From assembly GCF_963678635.1 (NCBI RefSeq), contig NC_087065.1:73417345-73481344 (forward strand): 64,000 bases of DNA, in the 5' to 3' direction. The DNA is from Symsagittifera roscoffensis (taxonomy: Eukaryota; Xenacoelomorpha; Acoela; Convolutidae). Both the position numbers and the translations under genes were made by a program. The notes beneath the pieces were generated by a model. It saw only the letters and a list, made by a program, of their open reading frames with translations, was not told the DNA's origin and searched no databases. Of this stretch, positions 1-10,328 are shown piece after piece (within the stretch, counting starts at the first letter, position 1; every line of letters begins with the position of its first letter).

Positions 1-360
1 TTTGTAAAGTTACGGGGTTTTAAAGATTGCCATTTTGGGCAATTTGGGACAATTAACGCGCGATATATTTCGCGCTATTAACGCGTAAGCGGAGAGTTAA
101 TACGTCTTAGAAATCGTTCCTAATTGGTTAAAAGAAGCTTATTTGCCATAAATGGTTTGTTACAAGGAGCGAAATCTATCTTTTTGTACTTTATGTGGCG
201 TGTGGGGGGATGATTTTCATTAAAAAAATTTCAAATTTTAGAAGAAAAAAATTTCATTTTATTTTATTACATTCAGTTTTTTTTTATGTTAATACTGCTC
301 CATAAACCTTAAAACGCAGTCGGAACATTCAGGGCTTCGCCCTGATACGAGCAGTCTTGT
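1..360 (+). mobile_element. HINE/Helentron-like element, 5' part outside window
   Basis: 3' two thirds of the ~530 bp family seen complete at 10329-10858 and 55206-55738. It carries the family marks: the GCGCGATATATTTCGCGC palindrome, the block CGTGTGGGGGGATGA, then AGTCGGAAC, the hairpin CAGGGCTTCGCCCTG and the end GCAGTCTTGT followed by T. It lies in the intron upstream of the exon at 540. No coding capacity; the small ORFs inside it are chance. Confidence 0.7.
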
Positions 361-539
361 TATCAATTGTTCAGCTAAAGTTGTCGCTCTTTCAAATGTT
401 ATCAACTGCACCGGCGACAAGTTTTTGCCTGTGACAGATTGTTCCTTTTGACTACGAATTTGAGTGGGCTCACAAAAAGTATTGCATAGTATCATTTATT
501 AAACTAAAATGCATCAAAATTACAGGTTTTTGCTTTCAG

Positions 540-797
540 GAGACTGAGCAGAAAAACTCAACTAACGTAAACAGAGGTCGCAGCAGCTTAAGAAAATCAG
601 CTTCAAGAGGAGTCCCAGCAGCCACTGGTGCTGCAGTTTTGGCTGGTTCCAATGGTGTTGTTACAGGGACGGGAGCAAAAGCGTCTGATTTGGAGAAAGA
701 CCCGGATAAGTTGGACGTGGGCAAAAAAGATGGCGAGGGTTCCAGTGCAGATGGTGACAATACACTAGACAGGGAGGATTCAAATGACGGCAATGAG
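540..797 (+). CDS. Internal exon of a host gene, function unknown
   Basis: An 86-codon phase 0-0 exon. The acceptor is TTTTTGCTTTCAG before base 540 and the donor is GAG|GTAGTG after 797. The peptide starts ETEQKNSTN, has a basic Ser-rich patch (LRKSASRG), then an Ala/Gly/Val stretch and an acidic Asp/Glu-rich end. No domain is recognised. The exon at 3499 starts at the same phase, begins EAER and carries the parallel motif LKRSASRG, so the two look like duplicates. Upstream exons must lie left of the window. The KSASRG core could be a basophilic-kinase site, which is inference. Whether this exon is constitutive, alternative or dead is unknown. Confidence 0.5.
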
Positions 798-810
798 GTA
801 GTGCAACTGA

Positions 811-831
811 GGGGGGGGGGGGGGGGGGGGG
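811..831 (+). repeat. Poly-G tract (21 G)
   Basis: An uninterrupted G run 13 bp after the predicted donor of the 540-797 exon. Similar pure G or C tracts of 10-14 bases occur at about 10097, 11029, 22049, 40540, 42000, 43380, 43570 and 43730, many of them inside MITE ends. Run lengths may be unreliable in an assembly. Confidence 0.9.
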
Positions 832-1170
832 ACTTCGATCTTTTTGCATCTTCGCAGTTTTTGCTATTTCAATGCGCCCACATGCAATGACTTTTGACTT
901 TTATGAGGAGCAAACATCTAACTAGACTCAAATTATCTAAGGCTATTGTCTCCAAATACAAGAATAATTTTCTTTTAACTAGAAACTAGGTCGTAGGATG
1001 GTCATATCAAGGGAAATTTCTATGAGTAAAAAGTATTATTAGTTAAAAACTTTTTCGTACTTTATAATTTCGAGTGAGAATTCGAAAAAAAGAACAAAAC
1101 TTTTTCGAGAAAAAATTGTCTGAAGATTTTCTTTTCCAAGACGGATCTTCACAAGAAAAAAGACTGCACT

Positions 1171-1489
1171 CAGGAGCCAATTTTGGGGAGGGGGAAGGGT
1201 TTGGGAGTTCGCCCCATCTCCTCAGGGATTCGACCTTCTCACCAACCAAACGTTCCCCCTTTGGTATTATTTTAAGACAACTATTTTGGGCCTACTAACC
1301 CTAAACACTTTATAAAGACCATTTTGGCGCCGCCGAAAAACGCAGTTTTTAGGTCAGAATTTTCCAAAAGTGCCTAAAAACGGTTTTTTTGATCTGTTTT
1401 TCAAAAATTTGCCTGCGACGCAATTTTCGGTTCAAAATAAGGTCTTTGTAGTGTTCTGGGAGTGCTCGAAAATCCTAGATCCGTCCCTG
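1171..1489 (-). mobile_element. hAT MITE with perfect 8 bp target duplication
   Basis: Reverse-oriented copy of the family seen at 24863-25188. Ends are CAGGAGCC and its counterpart GATCCGTCCCTG. The flanks carry the same 8 bp, ACTGCACT, at 1163-1170 and 1490-1497. Eight-base duplications and CAG-type termini fit the hAT superfamily. No coding capacity. Confidence 0.75.
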
Positions 1490-3498
1490 ACTGCACTTTT
1501 CTCATTCTGCATCAAATTTTACAAAACTTAGGCTTTTTTACTAGTAGATACATGGAACTTGTTACGTATTTGATCTTTTCTTTCGACACAAGAAAACAAG
1601 TGGGACAGAATGTTCCAATCATAGTCTGAAAAAATTCTGCCTGGTGTCTTAAAACGAACTGAAAGAAAAACTAGAGCTTAGGCATATTCGTAATTCATAA
1701 TAAGAAAAAACAAATCGACTATTAGTTTTTGTAGAAAAATGACTTAAAAAATCCTTAAAAGATTGATTTTGAAATTATTATTAGCAAAAATAACGACATA
1801 GTAGAAAAGAACATAGATAATGTTAAATTCAACGACTGTTTTTGTAAATATTTGGGAGAAATTTGCAACTAACTTTTATACTCTAAAAATTAAAATTAAA
1901 AGTCAGAAAGCAATTAACTCAGTGTTTTTAGCAGACGTAACAAAAACCAAAATAACAAATTTGATTAACTGAAACTACTGTAAAAAACTTGTCCGATTTT
2001 GCACCTAACTTTTACCAATTCTTTGATTAGACAAATGTTCTTAAATAGTTACGAATTAAAAAATTAAGATTTTTATCAAATGAGGCAATGAGCTCGACCC
2101 ATCAAACAACAAATCAATATATTTTTCAACAGTTTCGGGAAAAGTTCTTGAGCGGGTCATTTATAACAGAACGAACTAAATTCTCGCAAAGTATTAATAC
2201 ATTTTGGATTCAGCCATTTATCATAGCAATTAATAATAGCCATCTAAGATTGACTTAAAGGCGACTTAAAGCCCATTTAAAGCCTTGTAAAAGCCGAACT
2301 AGAAAATCAGATGTAAAATTGAATGGAATAACTACAAAAAGAAACAAAAATTCCGTTACTTAGGTGTTGAAATTGACTTTAATTTCTCCTTTATAGGTCA
2401 TATTTGAAAATGCTTTGAAAACTGTCAAAATTTTGTGGTGTTTTTTACATGTTGGGAAAAAATGTATGTACAGATTGACTCCTAAAAGCATATAACGATT
2501 TTGTGAACCCCATATTAGAGTACGCAGTTTTGACTGAGGCATCAACAGAAAAAACCATTTTAGAGACAGTTGGATTTAAAGGGTAATCAATAAACTTCGA
2601 TAAATGTTAGAAATAGAAAATGTTTCAACTTTGATTAAGATACTACCCAGATTTTGCACACTGAATTCTAAAACTAATTTACCATCATTCTAAATCTAAA
2701 ACTAATTTACCATCATGAGTTTTTGGACAACCTCATTCCAGAAAATTATCAACAGAATAAACTCAATCTTGATTAGAATTAACATAACAAAGTTTTGGAG
2801 TCAAAATTAAGTATAGTGATCGACAAGGCGCCGTCAAGGCGCCTCTGATCATAGCAGGATCAGAAGCGCCTGAAAACGGGCTGCAAAGTTCCACGTAATT
2901 CTCGCGATGAGATTTAATTTATTTGTTAATGTAGGGGATTTGATAGTGAATGGAATATATATTGCAAACTTTGTATTATGTTGAATTTATTTTTAAAAAT
3001 TTACAATTTTTCAATTTTTTGTTTCAGAAAATCTCAGAAAATGTTCAAGCAAAACTCAATTTCCACGGCTTAAAATTAAAAATAAGCTGATGTAAGCGTG
3101 CTCGCTCGCTTCACTTGCTCGGTTAGACTAAATCTCAAAAGTTTGAAATCAGTTTTTTTTTGGACACAGGGACAAATTGTTTCAATGTCGTTCGAATCAC
3201 GACTGAAAGGGCTTTAACATAATATATCACTCGACCCATATCGATAATTATTTGTGGTACATGAATTTGCGTGAAAAACAAAATTTAAAACACACCCGAA
3301 TACAAAATTCCCCTTATTTCCAATGGTCAGAAAACTTATTCAGCTGACTTCGTCCTTATCAGGCTGTGAATACTCTGCAATAAGTTGCAACAGTTATACG
3401 AGCTCGCTTTCGATCTAATATCCCTTTCAAGAATTTTTTAATGGTTGTTTATTGTATAGAAGTACACATTTTATGGCTAAAATATGTTTTTTTTACAG
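1490..3498. other. Intron sequence, AT-rich
   Basis: Intron between the two low-complexity exons. No gene seen. It holds a 28 bp direct duplication at about 2667-2715 (AAACTAATTTACCATCAT twice) and a GC-rich hairpin at 2837-2871. Confidence 0.5.
2837..2871. other. GC-rich hairpin in an AT-rich intron
   Basis: AGGCGCCTCTGATC and GATCAGAAGCGCCT flank a 7-base loop (ATAGCAG), giving a 14-position stem with one mismatch. It is the most GC-rich patch for over 1 kb and is preceded by a further GGCGCC. It could be a structured RNA or a relic of a mobile-element end. Confidence 0.5.
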
Positions 3499-3816
3499 GA
3501 GGCCGAACGAGATCCAAATAGACCTAGAAGAACGCGCAATTTAAAGCGATCCGCTTCTAGAGGCCCCAATGCGCCCAGGAGAGTTTCAAAAACAGGCAAA
3601 CCAGCTGGAGGTGCAGTTTCTGCGATCGCCGTCGGACCCAAAGAACCCGGCAGCCAGTCAGTAGAAAAAGAACCAGATGACGCCAATACAGAATCAAAAA
3701 AGAAAGAGGATAAAAAAGATTCGGAAAAGAAGGAAGACAAGAAAGACTCAAATGAAGATGAAGATGACAATGCATCAACAGTCATAGAAGGCTCCATAGA
3801 CAGCAGTGCGTTGTAA
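3499..3816 (+). CDS. Terminal exon of a host gene, function unknown
   Basis: 105 codons plus TAA. It opens phase 0 after the acceptor TTTTTTTTACAG. The peptide begins EAERDPNRPRRTRN, then LKRSASRG, then an Ala/Gly/Val/Pro stretch, and ends in a highly charged tail: repeated KKEDKKDSE units, an acidic run (EDEDD) and a serine-rich end. It is likely disordered, with nothing enzymatic visible. Start and phase match the exon at 540, so this is the downstream member of a duplicated exon pair; splicing 797 to 3499 keeps the frame. A polyA signal follows at 3928. It could be the cytoplasmic tail of a larger protein encoded off-window. Confidence 0.6.
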   Translation, partial: EAERDPNRPRRTRNLKRSASRGPNAPRRVSKTGKPAGGAVSAIAVGPKEPGSQSVEKEPDDANTESKKKEDKKDSEKKEDKKDSNEDEDDNASTVIEGSIDSSAL

Positions 3817-3927
3817 AATTGTGGTTTTCTGAAACAACGCTTTAAAAAGTCCGTTTTTTAAAATTAATATTCAAGCTCAAAGTAGAGAGCACTCCCTGCA
3901 GTGATTTTTTTCTCAACCGTAGTTTTG

Positions 3928-3933
3928 AATAAA
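3928..3933 (+). terminator. Polyadenylation signal AATAAA
   Basis: Canonical hexamer 112 bp after the TAA of the terminal exon ending at 3816. Confidence 0.6.
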
Positions 3934-4114
3934 GAAAAATTTTGGTTAATCAGCCTAAGTTATATGGTGCTTTATTTAGCATCAAAAGGCTTTTAGCTTT
4001 ACACTATGCAGTAGCATGCCCCACACAGTTCTGGCTGCCATGAGTCAATTTAGGGATGGAGGCGGAGCTCCTCCGTCACATGGATCCGATCTCTTTACGA
4101 CAGTTACCTTCTTA

Positions 4115-4245
4115 GGAGGTTTCTTAGCGTAATGGTAAGGAGATAACTTTGAGATTGTGTGACCGATACTGTAATTAAAAGGGACTATGCTTAGACAGGT
4201 CTGATCTTCATAGATCTTCTGCGCATCGCAGAAACCTCTTTTTTA
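4115..4245 (+). ncRNA. Possible pol III small RNA, weak
   Basis: TTAGCGTAATGG resembles an internal A box. Downstream, two hairpins (GATCT-TCAT-AGATC and TCTGCG-CAT-CGCAGA) are enclosed by AGGT...ACCT, then comes TCTTTTTT, a typical pol III stop. No clear B box. I match it to no snRNA, tRNA or spliced leader. This is a structural suggestion only. Confidence 0.2.
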
Positions 4246-4261
4246 GAACATACGTTTTAGG

Positions 4262-4372
4262 GTGACCGACCCTAAAAGCTAAAAAAAAAGTCTACATTTT
4301 TAGCCCGTTAATCAAAAATTTGAATTTGCCTGCGACGCAAAATCTGTTGCAAAATTGTGTCGTTATAGTGTT
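4262..4372 (-). mobile_element. hAT MITE fragment
   Basis: Partial reverse copy: GACCGACCCTAAAA, then TTTGCCTGCGACGCAAAAT, then AGTGTTTTGAGAGAGC match the order of the full copy at 1171-1489. Ends are not recognisable. Confidence 0.4.
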
Positions 4373-4619
4373 TTGAGAGAGCTGCTTGTTTCGCCTTGAG
4401 AGGAAGTGATGGATTTTTTTCAGGGTGTACTTATTTGCATACAGACCAATTTTGGGCGATCGTATTATTGGTTCTGAATAGACATTTGCTATAATCCAAA
4501 AAAAATCAACTCTTTTGTTCAAAAGTAAAAAAAATTCAACTGAAGCCTTTTTTGAAAAAAAATCCCGGTTTGAAAATTACCAGCTCAAATTGTTCAACTG
4601 AAATATGCAATCATTTGAA

Positions 4620-7060
4620 AAATTATATTAACGCGTAATTTGATCTTTTTTAGAGGCAGTGCATTCTTCTGCACTGAATTGAACTGAGGAAAAATAGTTT
4701 GTCTCGATAGTTCTCTATGATTGTCAAACGCCAACTCAACTCAAAAGGGAAGAGAAAGAGCAAAAAAAATCAATAATCAAACATAGTAGCAATTTTAATT
4801 CTAGCAAAAAGTATCCGAAACACAATAGTTTGCAGTTAAAACATCTAACACTGATAAGAGCTGTTTTATCACGTTTCGTGCTCTTAAAATAGGCCAATTC
4901 ACACTGAGTATTAAGTAGGTTTTTTTTCCGACTTTGGAAAAAGTGACAAGACTTTTAGCTCGGCGTGATTTTTTTCTTCAGACAAATTTTGATTTTTAAT
5001 CAGCCGCTTATGAATATTTTTGTTCTTCATTTTTGTTTAGAAATCAAATTTTAATTTTTTTCCGAGACCAATTTTTGTAAAATCATGAGAATTATAACTT
5101 TGCCAAGTTGTTCAATTTTGAATAATTAGTTCGCGATGTATTTCTTGCTGTTAACTCGTAAGCGGTGAAATATTCCGGCTCAAAAAAAACACTGCAAATT
5201 GAATTGAAGCAAGCTATTCTTCAATTTGAACTTGGTGGAAATTTTGCTATATGGATCAGAAAAAAATCTTGATGAACGGTCAGAATCTTTTTTGAAAGTT
5301 ATCTTGATAGACAAAAAGGCAGTCGTATGATTCAAGTCTTGTTTTTGTTATCTATGCACACCAAGAACGCGTAAATAACAAATTTCTTTCTACCGAAAAT
5401 CAAGCAAAATTGACACCAACAACTAAAAAGTTTCAGTTAATCAATGATTTAATATTGTACTGACATTGGCTAGATTCTTGTTTTTACAATCCGCTTTCGC
5501 ATGAAATTTATTTTAGCTATAGTTTTCAACAGTTCACGCTAGAATTGGTTAAGTTAAAGTTAATAAACAAAAATTAAATTTGCCTAGCAAGGTATTTGTG
5601 CGCGAGTCCACGGAATATTTGATGGTGGAATCAACTTAGTTTTCGAAACTTGGTTAAATACTTTTTATTGGATTCCAAAAGCCTACACACTCCAACAGTT
5701 TTGCCTCGTAATGCTAAGAAGGTTAAAGTGACAGAATGCGGAGTTTTTGCGCGGAAATAATTGTTGGGGTTGGTTATGTTTTCTAAAACTGATTAGGGTC
5801 GATTTTTTCACGCTCAACTTTAGCCGTCGATGGAATCTATTGACATGTCCTTTACCATTTGGTTTTCTGTGATTTGACATTTACTTTATTTTTAAGTTCA
5901 GTCCGTTTCCTTTCTTAAAAGAAAGGCAAACCCTTTATCGAACAACAAAATGTGTTGACGCTCAAACTTGATTTTTCGGAGTTTCGATTTTGAGTTTTAT
6001 TTCAAGTTCAGTTCGTTTCCTTTTTTAAAAGGAAGGTAAGCTCCACTATCTAACAGCAAAAGCTAAATGCCACAAAAACGCGAGCAAATTTTAACTTCGA
6101 AATGGGTTTTAATTTAAACACAAGTCATTTTGTTTCCTTTTGTTCGTTCATCGACTATTTTCCAGTTGTCTCTTGACGATGCTATAAGAAAAATGGAGAA
6201 AGTTTCAATTTATTATTTAAATCAATGCATTCAACATCAAAGAAAAAATCTCGAAGGCATCATCCCAAAAAAATTGTCTCCTGAGTTGGACAGAACTTTG
6301 GCATCTCGTTAACAATTTCATTCGTACATTTATTGCAAAAAACTACGACCGTTTAATAAATAAATTTTAAAATTTTCAGTTTATACAATGAGTGTACCTG
6401 GTAACGGTTCTTAACCTCGGTTCTTTTGCAATTGGAGGGTGAAATTGTTTAAAAAATCTGATTTCGTAGAATAGGGTTTTACACATAATGAACAAAGGAA
6501 TCATTTATAATTCAATTAAATAAAGCAGCGAAAAAAAAACGCACATTTTAAACCTTACCACGAACCACAGTCAGCCATAACAAACCTTGTTTAAAAATCT
6601 TTTTATTTCGAAGATTCAGGTTTCTTCAATTAGTTTTATTTAAAATTTGGTATATTTTCAATAGCGTCTGTAGAAATTGGAACGGAATTAGGAGGAATCG
6701 GGCGGAAATGGAAATCGCCTCTTACGGTAATTTGACCTATGACTACCCAAAAGGGATCTTTTTTTTGGATTCTATGTCATCAATTTCGGTCAATGAACTC
6801 TGAAACTTTCTGTAAGCACCATTGACGCCATTGCATGCTGAAAGTTTTAGTTTTAGAGATAATAAAAACAACGATATCTTAACAATTATTCAAAAAAATA
6901 TATAGAAAGTCACAGTTGTTACTCAAATTTAATGGGCTATGATTTCCAAAAAATGTCGCATAGGCTACTATACACAACCGGAAAACTTTAACGGGCGCTC
7001 TTTTTCTTTTTCACATGTGCGTTTGATGATTAATTTTCACTTTTGATTTTGTAAAATATC
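4620..7060. repeat. AT-rich intergenic DNA with a local duplication
   Basis: No gene seen. At 5895-6045 a ~107 bp unit is present twice; each copy has AAGTTCAGT(C/T)CGTTTCCTTT followed by a run that folds back on itself (CCTTTTTTAAAAGG). The 60-codon ORF at 6130-6312 has no supporting features and is probably chance. Confidence 0.4.
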
Positions 7061-7067
7061 AATTACT

Positions 7068-7690
7068 CAATATCGAGGCTCCACTCGTTGTGGAATGAGT
7101 TTAATTACGTAACTTGTGATTCTTGTGACAATGTGAGTGATTACGTAATTGGGTCTTATGCACTAAACGGCCCAAAATCAATGTTTCTATAATTTGAACT
7201 GAAAGTTATGCGGTTAAATCTGATTGGCCCAATCAAACTCGAGGAGAATACGGTCAGGTGTTTCAGCCAACGTTTCGAGCAGATAAAAAATTTAGCCGAA
7301 ATTGAAGAAAATGTACAAATAGTCATATAATAAAATTGACTTCAAGTCAATTGTGAAACTTCGCCCAGAGAAGAAAAATTTTGTGAAAAGGTTTCAACAG
7401 AACAAAAGTTCTTAGGTTTTGGTAATTTTGGCTAACAATTTTATCTGCTTGAAGTTTTAATTGAAGTACCATACGCTTTGTTGAATTAGCCAATCAGATT
7501 CAACCACATAAAATTTTAGTGCTATGTAGAAATACTAATTTTGGGCCGTTTAGTGCATAAAGACCCCGTAACTTGATTACGCAAAATCGAGGCTCCACTC
7601 GTTGTGGAATGAGTTTGATTACGTAACTTGTGATTCTCTTGAGATAATGTGAGTGATTACGTAACTTGATTACGCAATATCGAGGCTCCA
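7068..7690 (-). repeat. ~100 bp tandem repeat that begins inside a coding exon
   Basis: The segment CGAGGCTCCACTCGTT...AATGAGTT...GATTACGTAACTTG occurs three times: at 7073-7152, 7586-7680 and, as the last ~30 nt of the exon at 7670, at 7680-7710. On the minus strand the unit contains the last codons and the stop of that exon. The outer copies are split by the foldback element at 7153-7566. Confidence 0.6.
7153..7566. mobile_element. Foldback MITE with long inverted repeats
   Basis: Left end GGGTCTTATGCACTAAACGG and its inverse at the right end (CCGTTTAGTGCATAAAGACC) continue inward as imperfect inverted repeats for roughly 200 bp per arm. Flanks CGTAATT and CGTAACT suggest a ~7-8 bp duplication with a mismatch. 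It sits in the tandem repeat copied from the neighbouring exon. No ORF. Confidence 0.65.
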
Positions 7691-7860
7691 CTCGTTAGGG
7701 AATGAGTTGAGTCGGAGTTCGTCGTCGACTGCAATCGAGATGTACTCTTCTGGCGTGAGCCACTCGCCAGTGATGGGGTCCTCGAAGGTCATCTCCAGCT
7801 GGATCTTCACGTGTGGCGCTACACTCACACTTCGCGGCTTCTTTTCTACTTCCAGAAATT
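7670..7860 (-). CDS. Terminal exon of a predicted two-exon gene, unknown function
   Basis: 62 full codons plus stop, much richer in GC than its surroundings. On the minus strand the acceptor is TTTGTGATAG before base 7860. The exon opens with two bases of a split codon (phase 1). The peptide is acidic and looks well folded, with FEDPITGEWLTPEEY in the middle and the end NEWSLDIA. No family recognised. Its phase matches the donor at 22174, where splicing gives a Glu codon (G|AA). The intron would be 14.3 kb and hold a copia fossil, a foldback element and several MITEs. Extra internal exons cannot be excluded. The last ~30 coding bases also form a tandem repeat downstream. Confidence 0.5.
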
Positions 7861-7956
7861 CTATCACAAACACCGAGAAAAAAGAACAAATTATTTAAAA
7901 CTAAGGCAAAATTACAAAATTATGCTGTTCAAAAATTGCTGAATTATGACATTAAA

Positions 7957-8693
7957 GGGCTGTTTTCCAGTTTCCCACCCCCTCCTAAAATTACAAAATT
8001 ATGCTGTTCAAAATTGTTCTAACGCATTTTGCATGTAAGAATTAAGCTCTTTTCCAGTTTCCCACCCCCTCCTAAAATTACAAAATTATGCTGTTCAAAA
8101 TTGTTCTAACGCATTTTGCATGTAAGAATTAAGGCTCTTTTCCAGTTTCCCACCCCCTCCTAAAATTACAAAATTATGCTGTTCAAAATTGTTCTAACGC
8201 ATTTTGCATGTAAGAATTAAGGCTCTTTTCCAGTTTCCCACCCCCTCCTAAAATTACAAAATTATGCTGTTCAAAATTGTTCTAACGCATTTTGCATGTA
8301 AGAATTAAGGCTCTTTTCCAGTTTCCCACCCCCTCCTAAAATTACAAAATTATGCTGTTCAAAATTGTTCTAACGTATTTTGCGTGTAAGAATTAAGGCT
8401 CTTTTCCAGTTTCCCACCCCCTCCTAAAGTTACAAAATTATGCTGTTCAAAAATTGTTCTAATGCATTTTGCATGTAAGAATTAAGGCTCTTTTGCAGTT
8501 TCCCACCCCTCCTGAAATTACAAAATTATGCTGCTCAAAAATTGCTCACACGGCTTTTTGCATATAAGAAATGCTGCAGAAACTTTGTTCTTGCTGAAAC
8601 GTTTGGATGCAGTTTATAACAAAAATTGTAATTTATAATAGATTTTTATACATTGAATTTCAGAAAAAAATCAAAGGCGGTTGGAAAAGGGCC
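7957..8693 (+). mobile_element. J MITE with its left end tandemly amplified
   Basis: Seven units of 84-89 bp (most exactly 88), each starting CTCTTTTCCAGTTTCCCACC and carrying AAAATTACAAAATTATGCTG, run from 7960 to ~8575. After the last unit the rest of the MITE follows (GATGCAGTTTATAAC..., GAATTTCAG) to a right end TTGGAAAAGGGCC at 8693. The element therefore still has both ends, but its left subterminal region became a short satellite. Confidence 0.75.
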
Positions 8694-9294
8694 AAAATTA
8701 GTTTTGGAAAATTTTCATAAATCAACTAGTAATTTGATTGGAAAAATTATAGAATCTATTTAACAATCGATCGCCCCCATCTCTATAGTATCTACTAAAG
8801 AATTGCTACACTCAAAAATAAAAGCAGTAAATTAACACTACAGGCTAAATTTAATATATCCAATTTTTAACATATAAAACTATGATTTTAGTCTTCCATG
8901 ACAACTTTTAGTAAAAATTGTCTACTTGAGAAAATGATGTGCCTGATATTTATCCAACAGTTTTTTCTATGAACGGAGAAAAGAATCAGGTTTTAAGTGC
9001 TGAACAAATCAAATTTGAAAAGGAGTTTTGCTTGAAGAAAACCTCGTCCGAATACAAATTTTTCCCACTATTTGCACAAGTTGACCGAAGCTTCTAATCA
9101 TGCCTTTTTCTTGTTAAAAAAATCTTATCTGCGCAGATTACTTTATCAAAAAGTGCAATTTTGCGCGACCAATTTCTTCAAAAACCACGAATGTTTTGTA
9201 TGTGTTACATTTATGTTCGTTTTTTTTTCAACGTTTGAACAATGGACCTTTTTCAAAAATTTAAGAAGCTTCAAATTTTGTTTATGTCAACCAG
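8694..9294. other. AT-rich intron sequence, no feature seen
   Basis: Lies within the predicted 14 kb intron of the minus-strand gene. No coding-like stretch or repeat was recognised. Confidence 0.4.
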
Positions 9295-9504
9295 GCGCTG
9301 CTTAAAGATCTCCGCGAGGATTGGTCTGCGGAGATTCGCACAGGAAACTATCAAAACCCTGATTTGTCAGCTTTTTGTGCGCCGCGAGCAAAAATTTTGG
9401 AAAAAAAGGCCCAAAATGCAAGTCTCGAACTAAATCCCCCAGGACATAACTCCGCAGGAAAAAATCCCCTGCATAAAATCCCTCAAAGGAATAAATTCCC
9501 CTAA
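9295..9504 (+). CDS. Exon-like open frame, doubtful
   Basis: A 69-codon frame ending in TAA, preceded by an acceptor-like TTTTGTTTATGTCAACCAG. The first half looks coding (ALLKDLREDWSAEIRTGNYQ); the second half overlaps the AATCCCC motif array of the element at 9425-10125. No donor or partner exon found. It could be a captured or decayed exon, or chance. Confidence 0.2.
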   Translation, partial: ALLKDLREDWSAEIRTGNYQNPDLSAFCAPRAKILEKKAQNASLELNPPGHNSAGKNPLHKIPQRNKFP

Positions 9505-10125
9505 GACAAAACCCACCATATTTTAAATTTTACTACATCAAAAGCTACTTTGAGGATACATTTGTCAAAAGAAAAATGCCTTACGAAGGAAGGCCAGATT
9601 CCACAAACACACGTGGAATGTCTTTTTCCGTAAAATATCGAGAGCTTGTCACGCCTTGTCGAGCTCAAACAACGCTCTTGAAGGATTTCACCGCGGATTT
9701 GATTCGATGTTACATATGTCAGACCCAGATATCTTGAAGTTTATTGAAGCAATACAAATACAACAATCCTTGTAGTACTCTACTTTGTCGCAAATGCAGT
9801 TGGGAATGAAAGTACACGCGAGGAAGGAAGATAACTTTGGGGGTATAAAATGCATAGTATGTTTAGCGGCCAATTACAAGGAGATTGACCATCTAAAAGC
9901 TTTCGCTGTTAATTCAAAAGTTCAATTTAGTTCTCTTCATGCTTCTATTTTAATCTTATGTATGTTACCAAAAGCAATTTAGTTTTCGGAGTTGCGTTTT
10001 GTCTAATGCTACTGTGGGGGATATTAAAATAAGTACTGGGGGACTTTGTTCTAGGGGGATTTGTGCCTAATGGGGGTATATTAAATAATGTAGTGGGGGG
10101 GGGGGGATCCTGGGGTTTTTGGTCA
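9425..10125. mobile_element. Candidate foldback element with AATCCCC motif arrays
   Basis: The left ~95 bp carries five or six copies of (A/T)ATCCCC or TTCCCC about every 16-20 bp. The right ~120 bp (10010-10125) carries the inverse, GGGGGAT/GGGGGTA, four or five times. Between them lies sequence with Cys-pair motifs (RCYICQ near 9715, KCIVC near 9850) broken by stops. The architecture matches the other motif-array elements in this window. Exact ends are not defined. Confidence 0.35.
9576..9982 (+). pseudogene. Broken Cys-pair (zinc-finger-like) coding remnant
   Basis: A 53-codon ATG frame (9576-9737) ends just after RCYICQTQIS. Reading on past the TGA in the same frame gives another CxxC pair (CRKC). 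A second frame (9785-9982) has KCIVC followed by ANYKEIDH. Three Cys pairs within ~160 bp suggest a decayed zinc-binding domain, perhaps from the element it lies in or a captured host exon. Family unknown. Confidence 0.25.
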
Positions 10126-10328
10126 AATATCAATCGCCAAAACGCACATCATGGATTTTTGGTAATTTTTGAAGTATTTGACCAAAACAGTTTTTTGTGT
10201 GTTTTCTTCTAACTTTTAGTATATGTTAGAATTTAGAATTTTTGTGTTAGTTGATAATTCCAAAATAGAGAACTTTGATTTGTGAGAAAGTCAGTTTTTC
10301 CGAATATTTTCCTGAGCAAAGGTTTATT

